The notes under the pieces: model-generated
Seen by the model: only the letters and a program-made list of their open reading frames with translations
The model's database searches: none
Told to the model about the DNA's origin: nothing
Made by a program: the position numbers and the translations under genes
Assembly (NCBI GenBank): GCA_014879565.1
Contig: JACSRW010000025.1
Coordinates: forward strand, 62,001-126,000
Source: Chitinophagaceae bacterium
GTDB taxonomy: Bacteria > Bacteroidota > Bacteroidia > Chitinophagales > Chitinophagaceae
DNA length: 64,000 nucleotides
Direction: 5' to 3'
Part shown: positions 1 through 8,137 of the stretch, piece after piece
Numbering within the stretch: the stretch's first letter is position 1
How the letters are laid out: the number at the start of each line of letters is the position of its first letter

Positions 1-1
1 C

Positions 2-1279
2 TATCACATGTATTCCACGGATTTCGGTATTATGACCATGTTACCGAACATTGAAAGCATGCTGAAATATGCGGAAGGAAGTGTCATGGAAAATTCCTAT
101 AAAGGACTCGCGAAATTCATGCGGGCTTATATGTTCTACTACCTGACTATGCAGGTGGGAGATATTCCCTACAGCGGTACCGGAAAAGGCAAATCCGGTG
201 AAATTAAAGTGAAGTACGACACCCAGGAAGAAGTCCTGAAAGGTGTGCTGGATGAACTCAAAGAAGCCGATCAGTTCTTTGCCAACGGTGTGAAATTTGA
301 CGGGGATCCGACTCCTTTCGCCGGTGATCCTGCCAAATGGAGAAGGGCAGCCAATTCTTTTGCATTGCGTGTGCTCATGTCACTGAGCAAAAAGGCAGAT
401 GCCTCCACCCTTAATATCAAAGCCCGATTTGCGGAAATCGTGAACGCCGGGTTTATCCTGGAAAGCAATACCGGTCACCTGGGACTGAACTATTCTTCCA
501 CGAACGTACATCCTATGTCAGGAACCAATGACCTGTTTACCAGCCGTACCATTGTAAGTTCCCTGCTTATTGACAACCTGAAACTGTATAACGACCGGAG
601 GTTGTTTTATTTCGCAGAGCCGGCAGGTGCCCGGATCGCCGGCGGACTGACACAGTCCGATCCTGCCGCTTATGTTGGTGCCAACGTTTCCGATGACTAT
701 GACGATATCACCGTGGCCCATAGTTCAAATACCTATTCATTGCTGAACCTGCGTTACCTACGGGAAAGCGCCAGTGAACCCCGGCGCCTTGTAACCTATG
801 CCGAACAGCAATTGATCCTCGCGGAAGCCCGTATTCTTGGCTGGATCACCACCGGAACCGCACAGGCCTATTATGAAAGTGGCGTTAAGTCGGCTTTGGC
901 CAATACTATGGCCGCTACAGCGAGTTATGCCCACGGCATGGCAATCAACCAGGCTTATATTGACGGCTATTTCACCGGGGAAGCTGCTTTTAAGAGCACA
1001 GCTGCAGACCAGCTGAAACAAATCTGGATGCAGCGTTATTTCCTGAACTTCATGATGGACCCCACACCGGTCTTCTTTGAATACAGACGTAACGGCTACC
1101 CTGTATTTCCGGTTAATCCGGCTACTTCACTGAACCTGAATAATCCCAGTGCCGTTCCGATGCGATGGTACTATCCCAGTTCAGAAGGCAATTATAACCG
1201 TGATAACCTGAATGAAGCCCTCCAGCGCCAATATGACGGCGTGGATGATGTTAACAAACTAATGTGGATTCTCAGATAA
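2..1279 (+). CDS. SusD/RagB-like outer-membrane lipoprotein, 5' end missing
   Basis: The reading frame is open from the first bases of the window, so the signal peptide and roughly the first 100 residues lie upstream. The remaining ~425 residues look like the SusD-like_2 branch of SusD/RagB glycan-binding lipoproteins. The conserved tail is visible: an E-Y-R-R-N-G-Y-P stretch, then MRWYYPSSEGNYN and NLNEALQR near the C-terminus. TPR-like helices are suggested around FMRAYMFYYLTMQVGDIPYS. Such proteins cap a SusC TonB-dependent transporter on the cell surface and bind oligosaccharides; the SusC gene should lie just upstream. Downstream enzymes (GH16, esterases, GH31) suggest a beta-glucan-like ligand, but this is inference. 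Family call is firm; ligand unknown. Confidence 0.88.
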   Translation, partial: YHMYSTDFGIMTMLPNIESMLKYAEGSVMENSYKGLAKFMRAYMFYYLTMQVGDIPYSGTGKGKSGEIKVKYDTQEEVLKGVLDELKEADQFFANGVKFDGDPTPFAGDPAKWRRAANSFALRVLMSLSKKADASTLNIKARFAEIVNAGFILESNTGHLGLNYSSTNVHPMSGTNDLFTSRTIVSSLLIDNLKLYNDRRLFYFAEPAGARIAGGLTQSDPAAYVGANVSDDYDDITVAHSSNTYSLLNLRYLRESASEPRRLVTYAEQQLILAEARILGWITTGTAQAYYESGVKSALANTMAATASYAHGMAINQAYIDGYFTGEAAFKSTAADQLKQIWMQRYFLNFMMDPTPVFFEYRRNGYPVFPVNPATSLNLNNPSAVPMRWYYPSSEGNYNRDNLNEALQRQYDGVDDVNKLMWILR

Positions 1280-1291
1280 GCAGCAGCAATC

Positions 1292-1328
1292 GTTCCTTCC
1301 CGGTCCGCCGGGGAGGAACTTTTTTTTT
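1292..1328 (+). terminator. Strong intrinsic terminator between susD-like gene and GH16 gene
   Basis: A 12-bp stem (1292-1303 with 1308-1319, one G-T wobble) with a 4-base loop is followed by nine T residues (1320-1328). It lies 12 bases after the susD-like stop and only 40 bases before the GH16 start, leaving little room for a new promoter. Partial read-through would give the transporter genes more transcript than the enzymes. Confidence 0.85.
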
Positions 1329-1368
1329 GCCCGGGAACCGCTGATCAGTTAACTCCAGATTCAAACAC

Positions 1369-2157
1369 ATGAAAAAAAAATCTCTCGCCGTTTTACTCTT
1401 TCTTTTCAGTATGCTTACCACCGGAGCACAGGAATGGAAACTGACCTGGTCGGATGAGTTTGACAAACCCGGACTCCCCGACAGCAGCAAATGGAGTTTT
1501 GACACACGCGGCAATGCCTGGGGCTGGGGCAACAATGAACTGCAATACTATACTGACCGTGATAGCAGTAATGCCTTTGTTCAGAACGGAGTGCTCCGGA
1601 TAACGGCCCTCTCAAAAGAAATGGGAGGAAAACAATATACTTCAGCCCGTCTTATCAGTGCCGGGAAAGCAGCATTCCGTTATGGCCGGATGGCCATCCG
1701 TGCCCGGCTGCCCGGCGGCAGGGGTACCTGGCCCGCTATCTGGATGCTGGGTAGTAATATCCGCGAAACCGGTTGGCCTGCCTGCGGAGAAATTGACATC
1801 ATGGAATATGTTGGCTATGAACCCGACAGTGTATTTGGTACCGTGCATACAACAGCCTATAACCATGTAAAAGGAACCCAGCGCACAAAAGGCCTTTTCG
1901 TCCCCAACCTCACCACTGATTTTCATGAGTATGCAATTGAATGGAGCCCGGAAGCCATCAATTTTTTTGTTGACGGAAAACTGTACAATCATTTTCCGAA
2001 CGAGAAAAAAACAACGGCAGAATGGCCCTTTGATCAGCCTTGTTATTTTATACTGAACCTGGCTATTGGGGGTAACTGGGGAGGGAAAAAAGGGATTGAT
2101 CCGGCTGCCTTGCCCGCTATATTTGAAGTGGATTATGTCAGAGTTTATTCCAAATAA
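1369..2157 (+). CDS. GH16 family endo-beta-glucanase (laminarinase-like), secreted
   Basis: 262 residues with an N-terminal Sec signal peptide (about residues 1-20, ending TTGA-QE). The rest is one GH16 jelly-roll domain of typical length. The catalytic signature GEIDIMEYVG is present, giving E141 as nucleophile, D143 as assisting Asp and E146 as acid/base. Other hallmarks are WGWGNNELQYY near residue 51 and WPAIWMLG near 121. The extra Met in the E-I-D-I-M-E signature is the beta-bulged form typical of laminarinases and related beta-1,3(4)-glucanases, so hydrolysis of internal beta-1,3 or mixed-linkage glucan bonds is likely. It follows the SusD-like gene after a terminator and its 3' end overlaps the next gene by 23 bases. 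Exact substrate is not proven by sequence. Confidence 0.93.
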   Translation: MKKKSLAVLLFLFSMLTTGAQEWKLTWSDEFDKPGLPDSSKWSFDTRGNAWGWGNNELQYYTDRDSSNAFVQNGVLRITALSKEMGGKQYTSARLISAGKAAFRYGRMAIRARLPGGRGTWPAIWMLGSNIRETGWPACGEIDIMEYVGYEPDSVFGTVHTTAYNHVKGTQRTKGLFVPNLTTDFHEYAIEWSPEAINFFVDGKLYNHFPNEKKTTAEWPFDQPCYFILNLAIGGNWGGKKGIDPAALPAIFEVDYVRVYSK

Positions 2158-3787
2158 AAGGCTGGCTCCGTTTCCTCCTTTTTCTTACAGGCTATTGCTG
2201 CTTACCGGTATATTTCTTTTTGCCGGTCTGTGTCCATCCCTCAGGGCGCAAACTTTATGGGATACGAATGCCGGATTTCAGCAACTTCCCGGATTCCGCA
2301 AAGTATTCATCCCGTCCTCTGCAGACAGCACCCTGCAGCCTGCCTGGTTCTGTAAAAGTCACCGGGGAAAAGGACAACCACTGATTGTATCACTGCATAC
2401 CTGGAGCGGAAATTATGATCAGCAGGATCCGCTGGCAGCGGAAGCACTCCTGCGCGGCTGGAATTATATTCATCCTGATTTCAGGGGAGCCAATACAAAT
2501 CCCGGCGCCTGCGGCAGTGAAAAGTCGGTTACCGACCTGGATGATGCCATCCGCTGGTCTCTTAAAGAAAGTGAGGCAGATCCGCTTAATGTACACGTGA
2601 TAGGTGTTTCCGGAGGCGGGCATGCCGCATTAATGGCCTGGCTTAAACTTTCTTATCCTGTTAAATCCTTTCATGCCTGGGTACCCGTGACAGATCTTCC
2701 GGCCTGGTACGGGGAATCCCTGTCAAGAAATAACCGGTATGCGAAAGACCTGGAACAAATTGCAGGAAAAGACCTGCAGGACAAAATAAATTTTTCGGAA
2801 TTAAAAAAGAGATCCCCGCTTTATATACCCGCTCTTCCCGGCAACAGGCATAATGCCAGCCTTCATCTTTATGCAGGCATTCATGATGGCTATACCGGAT
2901 CAGTACCGGTAACGCATACCCTGAATTTCTTTAACCGGATGGCAAAGGAGCTCTACCCATTCCGAAAAGAGCTTCCGGTCAGCTGCCAAACAATACTTAA
3001 CCTGGTTACCCGGCGCTCAAATCCCGAAGCAGCCCTCAACCGCCAACTTGGCGGAAGGAATATCCATCTGGAAAAACACAGTCCCCGACTGCATTTGACT
3101 GTATTTGAAGGCGGCCATGAAATGTTATCCGCTGTTTCCTTATCACTCACCGGAGCCGATCCGCGTGTGGATACCAGCAACCAGTATATTGTCACCATCG
3201 GGGATTCTAACGGAGCAGCCCCGGACGGCTGGCCCCGCCAATTACAGGCTTTCTTTCCCGGCAGCAGCATACTGAACCTGTCTGTATCCGGTAATACTAT
3301 TGGATATGATAACCTGGGAAAACCTGAGCTGAATACGTTACGGACAATTCATACCTCACTGGATTCAGCATCCCTCAGGGGTTCACCGGGTATGATCTTA
3401 CTGGGTACCGGGACCAATGATGCAAAAAAAATTTACGCAGGCAGGGAAGAAGAAATTACCCGGAACCTGGATAGTCTCTTCCGGCTCATTCAGCTTTATT
3501 ATTCCGCGAAAAGAAAGCCCTGCCCCCGTATAGTAATGCTGGCCATCCCACCCGTTGAAGAATTAAAAGCCGATACGGTTAAATACGGTGGAATCGGCTC
3601 CCGCATTACCATACTGAATGAACGCTTCAGGGAATTATGCCGGCAACGCGGAATCGGTTTTATTGATACACATCCATCAATTCTGAAAGCCTGCGAACCA
3701 GTGACCAGCGACGGCATTCACCTGACCACGGGCGCGCAATTCCGGATAGCAGAAGCTATTGCCGCTTACTTCATAAAAAACAGATGA
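2135..3787 (+). CDS. Two-domain esterase: alpha/beta hydrolase fused to SGNH hydrolase
   Basis: I chose the ATG at 2135, which overlaps the GH16 end and gives 550 residues with a signal peptide ending near residue 39 (LRAQ). Residues ~60-335 form an alpha/beta hydrolase of prolyl-oligopeptidase type: nucleophile elbow GVSGGG (S159), probable acid D251 in HDGYTG, and H328 in EGGHEM. Residues ~350-550 form an SGNH/GDSL domain: IGDSNG (S358), GTGTND (N428) and D526/H529 in DGIHLT. Both catalytic sets look complete. One polypeptide therefore probably carries two ester-cleaving sites, acting on acyl groups of the glycan attacked by the neighbouring GH16 and GH31. The stop is one base before the GH31 ATG, indicating translational coupling. 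Acyl specificity cannot be read from the sequence. Confidence 0.85.
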   Translation: MSEFIPNKRLAPFPPFSYRLLLLTGIFLFAGLCPSLRAQTLWDTNAGFQQLPGFRKVFIPSSADSTLQPAWFCKSHRGKGQPLIVSLHTWSGNYDQQDPLAAEALLRGWNYIHPDFRGANTNPGACGSEKSVTDLDDAIRWSLKESEADPLNVHVIGVSGGGHAALMAWLKLSYPVKSFHAWVPVTDLPAWYGESLSRNNRYAKDLEQIAGKDLQDKINFSELKKRSPLYIPALPGNRHNASLHLYAGIHDGYTGSVPVTHTLNFFNRMAKELYPFRKELPVSCQTILNLVTRRSNPEAALNRQLGGRNIHLEKHSPRLHLTVFEGGHEMLSAVSLSLTGADPRVDTSNQYIVTIGDSNGAAPDGWPRQLQAFFPGSSILNLSVSGNTIGYDNLGKPELNTLRTIHTSLDSASLRGSPGMILLGTGTNDAKKIYAGREEEITRNLDSLFRLIQLYYSAKRKPCPRIVMLAIPPVEELKADTVKYGGIGSRITILNERFRELCRQRGIGFIDTHPSILKACEPVTSDGIHLTTGAQFRIAEAIAAYFIKNR

Positions 3788-3788
3788 T

Positions 3789-5552
3789 ATGAAAACAGGG
3801 ATTACCTGTATGCTTATCCTGCTAACTATTTATACGGCCAGTGCACAAACCGGTATCAGCAAAAAGTATAAAATCAGGCAGGTAGTGAAAGACAGTAATA
3901 TTATACTGCCTCCATCCTGGGCTTTTGGCATCCTTTACGGAGGATATACCAGCCAGGAGCAAACCCTGGAAAGGGTCAGCATGATACAACAACACAATTA
4001 TCCCATTGATGCTTATTGGATAGACTCCTGGTTCTGGAGTTTCGCGGAAAAAGGAAAAGGACCGAAACACTATCTTGATTTTTCAGGGGATACCCTCTCC
4101 TATCCGGACAGAAAGGCCATGTGGGATGAACTGGAACGCCATGGTATCAAGGGTGGTTTCTGGGTATGGGACTGCATCCTTGAAACCGGCAATGAACAGG
4201 TTTTCAGGGAATTCAGCGACAGCGGGTATTTCAGCTCCATTTATCTCAATAAAGACCCCTGGCATAACAGCGGCACTGGTACCGCCATGTTTGAAAAAAA
4301 CAGGGAACACCCGGGCACCCGGTGCGGAAATATTGACTTCACTAATCCAAAGGCTGTAGCTTTTTTTAAAAAAAGGATGAAACCATTCTTTGATGAGGGG
4401 GCGGACTTCATCAAACTGGACCGGACAGCCGCCATTCCTGCCGTAAAGACCATGTTTGAAATGAGCCAGGAACTGGGTAAGGAAACCAAAGGGCGGGGGT
4501 TTCTTTTGTCGCACAGCTTTGGCACAGAGGATGAGTCCTATAAACGATACCCGGCCAAGTGGACTGATGACACCCGTAGTGACTGGAATATTGAAACACC
4601 CCTCATCCAGTTTAATAGCTGGGTACCCCGTATTGCTCTTAAAGAAAATATCCGGATGTTCACCGACCCGGCTTTGCCATGCAGCCGGATTCCATTCCTG
4701 ACCAATGATATGGGCGGCTTTGATATGGGCCATACGGTACAACCCGAAGAAGAACTTTTTATCCGCTGGCTGCAATTCTCAGTATTTAATCCGCTGACGG
4801 AGGTTTTCTCACAACCGGAAAATCCTACTTCCAACCTGGCCTGGTTATATTCCAAAAGGGCCGACAGCCTGTTTCGCCAGTATACCCATTTAAGATTGCA
4901 ACTCTTTCCCTATATCTACAGCTACGCACACCAGTCGCGTATAGAAGGTAAAAACATGATCCGGTCTTTACCTCCGCATTATTATCAATATCTTTTTGGA
5001 AATGAAATGCTGGTAGCGCCTGTGTATGAAAAAAAGAAATATACCCGGGATGTACAGCTCCCCGCAGGCAATTGGATCAATAGCTGGACTGGTGAAAATT
5101 ATAAGGGAAATCAGTCTGTGTCCGTACCGGCACCAACGGAACAAATCCCTCTTTTTGTAAGGGCGGGTTCCCTTATTCCGGCAAGACCCTATGCACCATC
5201 GGTGGAGCAAGGTTCCAATGATTCCCTGAGCCTGCATATTTTTCAGGGAGATGACGGACGGTTTATATTGTATGAAGATGACGGAATTTCCAATGATTAC
5301 CTGCAGGGAGGGCTTGCAAAAACCCTGCTGACTTACCGGGAAGGCAGGGTGAAAGGCCGGTTTAAAATCCATGCGGTTAAAGGAAATTACCGCGGAATGA
5401 AAGACAAAAGATACTGGAGAGTGATTTTACATGCCAAAACCATTAAAGCAGACAAACCCTTACTTTCAGAGGAAGGCAGTTCCGTTGTTTTCAGCGGGGA
5501 AGCACCCGTTACAAAACCATTGACGATCCGCTTTCGGCTTATTCAGCAGTAA
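3789..5552 (+). CDS. GH31 family alpha-glycosidase lacking the N-terminal sandwich domain
   Basis: 587 residues with a signal peptide (1-20, ending TASAQ). The GH31 barrel starts almost immediately (PPSWAFGILYGGY at ~41). Predicted nucleophile is D211 in FIKLDRT and acid/base D260 or D261 in KWTDDTRSDW. A C-terminal beta-sandwich with DUF5110-like features (PLFVRAGSLIP, LYEDDG) follows. Most GH31 enzymes exceed 650 residues because a galactose-mutarotase-like N-terminal domain precedes the barrel; here that domain is absent while the start codon and signal peptide look intact. Activity could be alpha-glucosidase, alpha-xylosidase, alpha-galactosidase or other. It is the last gene of the plus-strand operon and its end overlaps the convergent GH20 gene by 14 bases. 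Confidence 0.88.
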   Translation: MKTGITCMLILLTIYTASAQTGISKKYKIRQVVKDSNIILPPSWAFGILYGGYTSQEQTLERVSMIQQHNYPIDAYWIDSWFWSFAEKGKGPKHYLDFSGDTLSYPDRKAMWDELERHGIKGGFWVWDCILETGNEQVFREFSDSGYFSSIYLNKDPWHNSGTGTAMFEKNREHPGTRCGNIDFTNPKAVAFFKKRMKPFFDEGADFIKLDRTAAIPAVKTMFEMSQELGKETKGRGFLLSHSFGTEDESYKRYPAKWTDDTRSDWNIETPLIQFNSWVPRIALKENIRMFTDPALPCSRIPFLTNDMGGFDMGHTVQPEEELFIRWLQFSVFNPLTEVFSQPENPTSNLAWLYSKRADSLFRQYTHLRLQLFPYIYSYAHQSRIEGKNMIRSLPPHYYQYLFGNEMLVAPVYEKKKYTRDVQLPAGNWINSWTGENYKGNQSVSVPAPTEQIPLFVRAGSLIPARPYAPSVEQGSNDSLSLHIFQGDDGRFILYEDDGISNDYLQGGLAKTLLTYREGRVKGRFKIHAVKGNYRGMKDKRYWRVILHAKTIKADKPLLSEEGSSVVFSGEAPVTKPLTIRFRLIQQ

Positions 5553-8127
5553 AATCAACCAGTGGCAAAAAGGTAAACATCCATTTCACCGGGTTTTGCC
5601 AGTCACGGCCTTTAAATGATCCGACAGGACATTTAACCAGGATCGTATTCCATCCTTTTTTGAAATGTATTTGTAAGGGTGGTCTGTATGCATACCCTTC
5701 ATCCACCAGGGGTATTTCCGGATGACCTTTCTGACCGGCTCTTTTCCATTGCGGAGGAGCTATCAGTTGCCCGTTCACCCAGAGGGCAGAAAATTTCTCA
5801 TCCCAATAACCTTCCGGCGGTGAGTCGGTGGCCGGCGAGCGGGAAAGATTATTAAAGTCCACCCAGCAACCAATGACGGTATCCGTTTCCATCCGGATAC
5901 GCGTAACCGCATACCAGGTGCTGTTAGGCCGGGGTTCAGGGATACCCGCTCTGATCAGCGGATCCCACCAATGACGAAGCACTACAGTACCCCCTGTCAT
6001 CTCTTTAACTGACTGTAACCTGAAAGGAGACTGCTGTTCAGGGGGAAATGTGTTTTGCAGGTTGCCCTCATTTTTGTAGGGGCCCAGTAATTTCCAGCGT
6101 AAACCAGCCTGCTGCCAATAAGGAAAATGTTTACCGGTAAAGTACCGGGATTTATGTTCCAGTAAAGCTCGCTCAAACCGGGCAAAACCCTTTTCGTCCC
6201 CGTCACTGATATTGGCCACCCATTTTTCCGTGCCCCCGCCCTGCCAGCTTCTTTCCGCAAAAGCCAGTATAGAGGGATAAAGAGGATTCATTCTTAGCAG
6301 ATCCGACTCAGTTGACAAAGCCCGGTCATGCCACAGACAAATCGTACCGCCCAATGCCTGTCCGTCGCCGTAATCTTTATTTCCGATCCGGCGGTTAAAG
6401 ATTGTCACAACCGCTTCCAGGGGATCCATATGATTCAGATACAGGTGCCGTGAATCAATATACGCAATCTTTCCACTGCCGGTAATCTTACCGCCATCAT
6501 CCATCCATAGCTGGCGGATCGTAGTACTGTCAAAATTCCCCCCCGGTTGCCAGCCTATTACCTCCCGGCCCCGGCTCCGGAGATAGCGGGTTACTTCAGG
6601 TATAAACTCCGGGTTGGTGATTTTCACTTCATCCGCCCCGATATGGACATAGGGCAGATCATAGGTATCACAGAATTCTTTGAGTAGTTCTTTCACCCGC
6701 ACCAATCCGGTATCCGATTGCATATCCGTACCCATGGCCCGGCGGAACGCCGCGCTGTGACCGGGCATATCAATTTCCGGAACAAAGAGTATTTCCCGTT
6801 CCCTGCAGTAACGGATCAGGTCTTTTATCTCTTCAACGGTATAATATTCTCCCTTATCCCTCAGCATATTCTCAGGCATGTGCAGTTGCGGATATTTCCT
6901 GCTCTCCAGCCGCCAGGCTACATCTTCAGTTGCGTGAAAGTGAAAAACATTCATTTTATACCGGGACATGACATCAATCTGTTCTTTCAGCAGTTCAACG
7001 GATACATAATTTCTTCCCGCGTCAATCATATATCCCCGCCATGAAAAAGCGGGCCAGTCGGTAATCCGGCAGGCAGGAAGGCTATAACCATCTCTGGCCA
7101 GTTGTAAAAAAGTCTGCACCGCGTAAAACATACCTTTTGGTGAGCCGGCCATCAGTTTAACAGCATGAGTATTTGCTTCCAGCCGGTAGGCCTCCTCCCC
7201 GTGACGGGGCTCCTGAATGTGTTCTTTTATCAGTTGTATAACTGGTTTTCCCGGAAGAATGCTGTCCGACACGGGCAGTTGAATACCGGCTTTTTTAAGC
7301 TCATTCACTAATAAGGAAGCCGCTTTTTCAAAGGGATGGTTTACCGGTAAATACAGGTGAGCCTTAGTAAGGTCAAAATAATCCGTACCCCATGCCAGTT
7401 CCCGGGGCTTAGGAATTAACGAAGGTTTTTCCTCCACTCCCATTACATAGGGATAAAGCAAGTACCGCCAGCGAAGATATCCCTCCCCGGAAAGATGCAA
7501 TCCGTCATTCGTAAAGCGCGCATCCAGTTTTCCGTCTGCATCTTTCAGGGTGTTGTAAACATCCAGGAACTGGTATCCGCGCTGCAATGCCCATTTCTCC
7601 AGCCTTTCATTCAGGTAGCGGATCTTTTCCCCGTTACCGGTATGTCCGGAAAATTTTTCAAATCTGTTATTAACCGGAAATAGACTTTGTACCCAGATCT
7701 GTGTAACCGGACTTTCCTGCCGGATATAGTCCACTGCCAGCAGGATATTATTCAGCACACTGTCAGGGGAAATGCCGCGCGCGAGGTCGTTTGTACCAAT
7801 CGCTATAAAAATTTTCGCCGGGCGGCCGCGTACCAGTTCATCCAGCCGGTTGAGCAGACCAGCACTGTGATCGCCACTGATCCCCCTGTTTTTTATACGG
7901 CTGTCCCTGAATAATTCTCCCCACTCAGCGCCGTCGGTAATACTGTTGCCGGCCAGCAGGATATCGCGGGGGCCTGCCGGCAGACTACGGAAATGGGTAA
8001 CCCGTTGGTGATAGTAGGTACTGAAAAGACTGTCCGCATAAACTGGCAGTTTTACCTGTGCATACAACCCTGCTGTGTGAAATATCAGCAGGGCCATTAA
8101 ACCTGATATCCTGTACATGAATCCCAT
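5539..8127 (-). CDS. SGNH esterase fused to GH20 beta-N-acetylhexosaminidase
   Basis: 862 residues, signal peptide ending at LYAQ (~24). Residues ~50-225 are an SGNH hydrolase: AGNSITDG (S62), GDHS, GTND (N113) and D208/H211 in NDGLHLS. Residues ~235-350 resemble the GH20 N-terminal alpha/beta domain. The GH20 barrel follows with HFHATED at ~396 and HIGADEV, giving D499/E500 as the catalytic pair for substrate-assisted hydrolysis. A C-terminal region from ~700 resembles an added beta-sandwich. The enzyme likely removes terminal GlcNAc or GalNAc, while the first domain likely removes acyl groups. It closes the sialic acid operon, 10 bases after the O-acetylesterase. Fusion of these two domains is not the standard GH20 layout. 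Confidence 0.9.
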   Translation of the reverse strand: MGFMYRISGLMALLIFHTAGLYAQVKLPVYADSLFSTYYHQRVTHFRSLPAGPRDILLAGNSITDGAEWGELFRDSRIKNRGISGDHSAGLLNRLDELVRGRPAKIFIAIGTNDLARGISPDSVLNNILLAVDYIRQESPVTQIWVQSLFPVNNRFEKFSGHTGNGEKIRYLNERLEKWALQRGYQFLDVYNTLKDADGKLDARFTNDGLHLSGEGYLRWRYLLYPYVMGVEEKPSLIPKPRELAWGTDYFDLTKAHLYLPVNHPFEKAASLLVNELKKAGIQLPVSDSILPGKPVIQLIKEHIQEPRHGEEAYRLEANTHAVKLMAGSPKGMFYAVQTFLQLARDGYSLPACRITDWPAFSWRGYMIDAGRNYVSVELLKEQIDVMSRYKMNVFHFHATEDVAWRLESRKYPQLHMPENMLRDKGEYYTVEEIKDLIRYCREREILFVPEIDMPGHSAAFRRAMGTDMQSDTGLVRVKELLKEFCDTYDLPYVHIGADEVKITNPEFIPEVTRYLRSRGREVIGWQPGGNFDSTTIRQLWMDDGGKITGSGKIAYIDSRHLYLNHMDPLEAVVTIFNRRIGNKDYGDGQALGGTICLWHDRALSTESDLLRMNPLYPSILAFAERSWQGGGTEKWVANISDGDEKGFARFERALLEHKSRYFTGKHFPYWQQAGLRWKLLGPYKNEGNLQNTFPPEQQSPFRLQSVKEMTGGTVVLRHWWDPLIRAGIPEPRPNSTWYAVTRIRMETDTVIGCWVDFNNLSRSPATDSPPEGYWDEKFSALWVNGQLIAPPQWKRAGQKGHPEIPLVDEGYAYRPPLQIHFKKGWNTILVKCPVGSFKGRDWQNPVKWMFTFLPLVDFTAE

Positions 8128-8137
8128 TTTAATACAT

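Noticed and set aside
4083-4775. Long open frame (230 codons) on the minus strand within the GH31 gene
   Set aside because: It lies entirely antisense to a well-supported GH31 coding sequence and shows no domain, signal peptide or start context.
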